Shown piece after piece: positions 4,670 to 6,133 of a stretch of DNA of 6,133 bases. The stretch is from the NCBI GenBank assembly GCA_900752425.1, contig CAADVE010000055.1, positions 1 through 6,133 on the forward strand. The letters are read 5' to 3'. The DNA is from an uncultured Collinsella sp. (GTDB lineage Bacteria > Actinomycetota > Coriobacteriia > Coriobacteriales > Coriobacteriaceae). The notes below the pieces were generated by a model. That model did not search any database and was not told where the DNA came from. It was given only the letters and a program-made list of their open reading frames with translations. Position 1 is the first letter of the stretch, and each line of letters starts with the position of its first letter. The translations under genes were made by a program, and so were the position numbers.

Positions 4670-6064
4670 ATGTGCAATGTTTCGCTCAACGGTACTCAAC
4701 CGTCCGATGCGTCCCTGCGCGTCCTGCGCGCGCTTGAAGCGGCTGGTCTTGAGGCTTGGTACGTGGGCGGGTGGGGGCGCGACGCCCTTATGGGGGACCC
4801 CAGCCACGATGTTGATATGTGCTGTAGCGGCCTGTGGCAGGAGTCCAAAGCGGCGCTCGAGGCCGCCGGCATCGCGGTTGTGGAATCGGGCATTAAATTT
4901 GGCGGAATCACGGCTATTTCCGATGGCGAGCGTATCGAGGTCACCACGTACCGTCTGGATGGCTTTTACACCGATGGTCGTCATCCCCAGAGTGTGGAGC
5001 GTGCCGCCTCGCTCGAGGACGATCTGGCGCGCCGCGACTTTACCGTCAATGCCATGGCCTGGCATCCCGAGCGCGGGCTTGTCGACCGCTACGACGGCCA
5101 GGGTGACTTGGAGCGCAAGCTGATTCGCGCTGTCGGCGATCCCAAGCGTCGCTTTAACGAGGACGCCCTGCGCATGCTGCGTGCGGTGCGCTTTGCCTGC
5201 CGTCTGGACTTTATGATTGAGCCCGAGACCAAGCGTGCGCTTGCCGAGTGCGCGCCGCTGCTCGATGCCGTGGCGCGTGAGCGTGTGGGTATTGAGCTCG
5301 AGGGCATTCTTTCGACCGGTCATGGGGGAGACGCGATGCTCCGCTATCCCGAGCTCATCTGCGCCGCCGTGCCCGAGTTGGCAGCGGGTCGCGGGTTTGA
5401 TCAGCGCAGTGTCTATCATGCGTTTAACGTCTACGTGCATATCGCCCGTGTGCTGACGGTGGCGGGGGAGCTCGCGCTGTGTGACGGCGTCGCGCCCTCG
5501 TCGAGCCTTATGTGGGCGGCGTTTTTGCACGATGTGTCCAAGCCCGAGTGCTTCACGGTCGACCATGCCGGTAGCGGACACTTCTACGGTCATCCCGAGC
5601 TCGGCGCCAAGAAGGCGCGCGTCATTATGGATCGCCTGGCGCTCTCGCACGACTTGGTGCGCGACGTGTGCCTGCTCATCAAATACCATGACAAGCCGCT
5701 GCGCCCCGAGCGCTCCTGTCTGCTCAATATGATGCGCGCGCTTTCGGGTGAGGGCGTCGACACGGCCCGCCTGATTGATGAGCTCATGGACCTTAAGCGT
5801 GCCGACACACTTGGCAAGGCCCCGTCGTGCTTCTATTACGTTGAGACGATTGAGGAGATGCGCGCGATGGCGCACGATCTGCTGAGGGCGGGGGAGCCCT
5901 ATACGCTCAAGATGCTCGCCATCAACGGCGGCGACCTGATCCGTGCTGGAGTCAAGCCCGGGCCGGAACTGGGGCAGCTTCTCAACTCCGCCCTCGACGC
6001 CGTGATTGAAGACAACATTCCCAACGATCGCGAAGCACTCCTGGCTCACTTGCACCTGGGGTAG
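4670..6064 (+). CDS. cca: CCA tRNA nucleotidyltransferase, class II, with HD domain
   Basis: This enzyme adds or repairs the 3' CCA end of tRNAs, using CTP and ATP without a nucleic acid template, in the cytoplasm. The 464-residue protein shows the poly(A) polymerase/CCA head domain: GGWGRDALMG (33-42), the metal-binding carboxylates Asp47 and Asp49 (HDVD), RRDFTVNAMA (121-130) and the class II nucleotide-recognition motif RFNEDALRMLRAVRFA (161-176). An HD-type region follows with His287-Asp288 (LHD), His308 (GHPE) and His340-Asp341 (KYHD). The C-terminus has the common GDLIRAGVKPGPELG segment (421-435). The loop usually reads GGxVRD; here Gly37 replaces Val, while Arg and Asp are kept. The ATG at 4670 follows aggagg at 4656-4661 with an eight-base spacer. 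The gene is separated from fruK by a terminator. It uses more GGG codons than ptsI, fitting lower expression. A poly(A) polymerase role is less likely given the HD domain and lineage. Confidence 0.95.
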   Translation: MCNVSLNGTQPSDASLRVLRALEAAGLEAWYVGGWGRDALMGDPSHDVDMCCSGLWQESKAALEAAGIAVVESGIKFGGITAISDGERIEVTTYRLDGFYTDGRHPQSVERAASLEDDLARRDFTVNAMAWHPERGLVDRYDGQGDLERKLIRAVGDPKRRFNEDALRMLRAVRFACRLDFMIEPETKRALAECAPLLDAVARERVGIELEGILSTGHGGDAMLRYPELICAAVPELAAGRGFDQRSVYHAFNVYVHIARVLTVAGELALCDGVAPSSSLMWAAFLHDVSKPECFTVDHAGSGHFYGHPELGAKKARVIMDRLALSHDLVRDVCLLIKYHDKPLRPERSCLLNMMRALSGEGVDTARLIDELMDLKRADTLGKAPSCFYYVETIEEMRAMAHDLLRAGEPYTLKMLAINGGDLIRAGVKPGPELGQLLNSALDAVIEDNIPNDREALLAHLHLG

Positions 6065-6093
6065 CTAATTTGGGACGGGGCCTTTTTAGCTAC
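6061..6093 (+). other. Inverted repeat spanning the cca stop codon
   Basis: gtagctaa at 6061-6068 and ttagctac at 6086-6093 are perfect 8-base complements around a 17-base loop; the left arm includes the TAG stop of cca. The five T residues at 6083-6087 fall in the loop and right arm rather than after the stem, so this is not a standard terminator. It may be a weak 3'-end structure or chance. Confidence 0.35.
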
Positions 6094-6133
6094 ACCTGCT
6101 GTCAATCGGATGAACCGATACTGATTCTGGCAG
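6094..6133 (+). other. Non-coding tail with a small hairpin at the window edge
   Basis: No gene start is visible after cca. The only structure seen is a short stem, atcgg at 6105-6109 with ccgat at 6115-6119 and a five-base loop. It may belong to the leader of a gene beyond the window, which cannot be judged from here. Confidence 0.3.

Noticed and set aside
4502..6055. A 517-codon open frame on the minus strand opposite cca
   Set aside because: Same antisense effect. It also runs through the fruK-cca terminator and has no recognisable domain, while cca on the + strand has all family motifs.

Overview
The window looks like chromosomal DNA from a high-GC Gram-positive gut actinobacterium, most likely Collinsella or a close relative in the Coriobacteriia. 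This rests on base composition, codon use, the gene set and the style of the proteins; no 16S or other marker is present, so the genus is an inference. All five protein-coding genes lie on the + strand and appear intact.

Layout: (1) 1-134 is a long, nearly perfect inverted repeat with a second hairpin at its tip. (2) 135-281 is the leader of the first gene; its last part can fold so that the Shine-Dalgarno sequence of ptsH is paired. (3) 282-545 is ptsH (HPr). (4) 546-672 holds a terminator-like hairpin and a second inverted repeat just before the next ribosome binding site. (5) 673-2382 is ptsI (Enzyme I). (6) 2383-2456 holds a GC-rich hairpin without a T tract. (7) 2457-3389 and 3573-4505 are two PfkB-family sugar-phosphate kinases of exactly 310 residues each, related to 1-phosphofructokinase and separated by a strong terminator and a new promoter. 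(8) A second strong terminator at 4539-4572 ends this block. (9) 4670-6064 is cca, a class II tRNA nucleotidyltransferase with an HD domain. (10) 6065-6133 is non-coding at the window edge.

Function: HPr and Enzyme I are the two general cytoplasmic proteins of the phosphoenolpyruvate:sugar phosphotransferase system (PTS). Enzyme I takes phosphate from PEP and passes it to HPr, which feeds sugar-specific Enzyme II permeases. A fructose permease would release fructose 1-phosphate, which a 1-phosphofructokinase converts to fructose 1,6-bisphosphate for glycolysis. The block 282-4505 therefore links PTS uptake to lower glycolysis, although no Enzyme II gene lies in the window. cca is a separate tRNA-maturation gene with its own signals.

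No clearly new system is present. The points most worth a second look are the 134-base palindromic element, the possible RNA control of ptsH translation, and the diverged kinase pair. Both kinases carry C-A-G-D instead of G-A-G-D at the catalytic loop, and the first also has Asp in place of the usual substrate-binding Asn at position 41.
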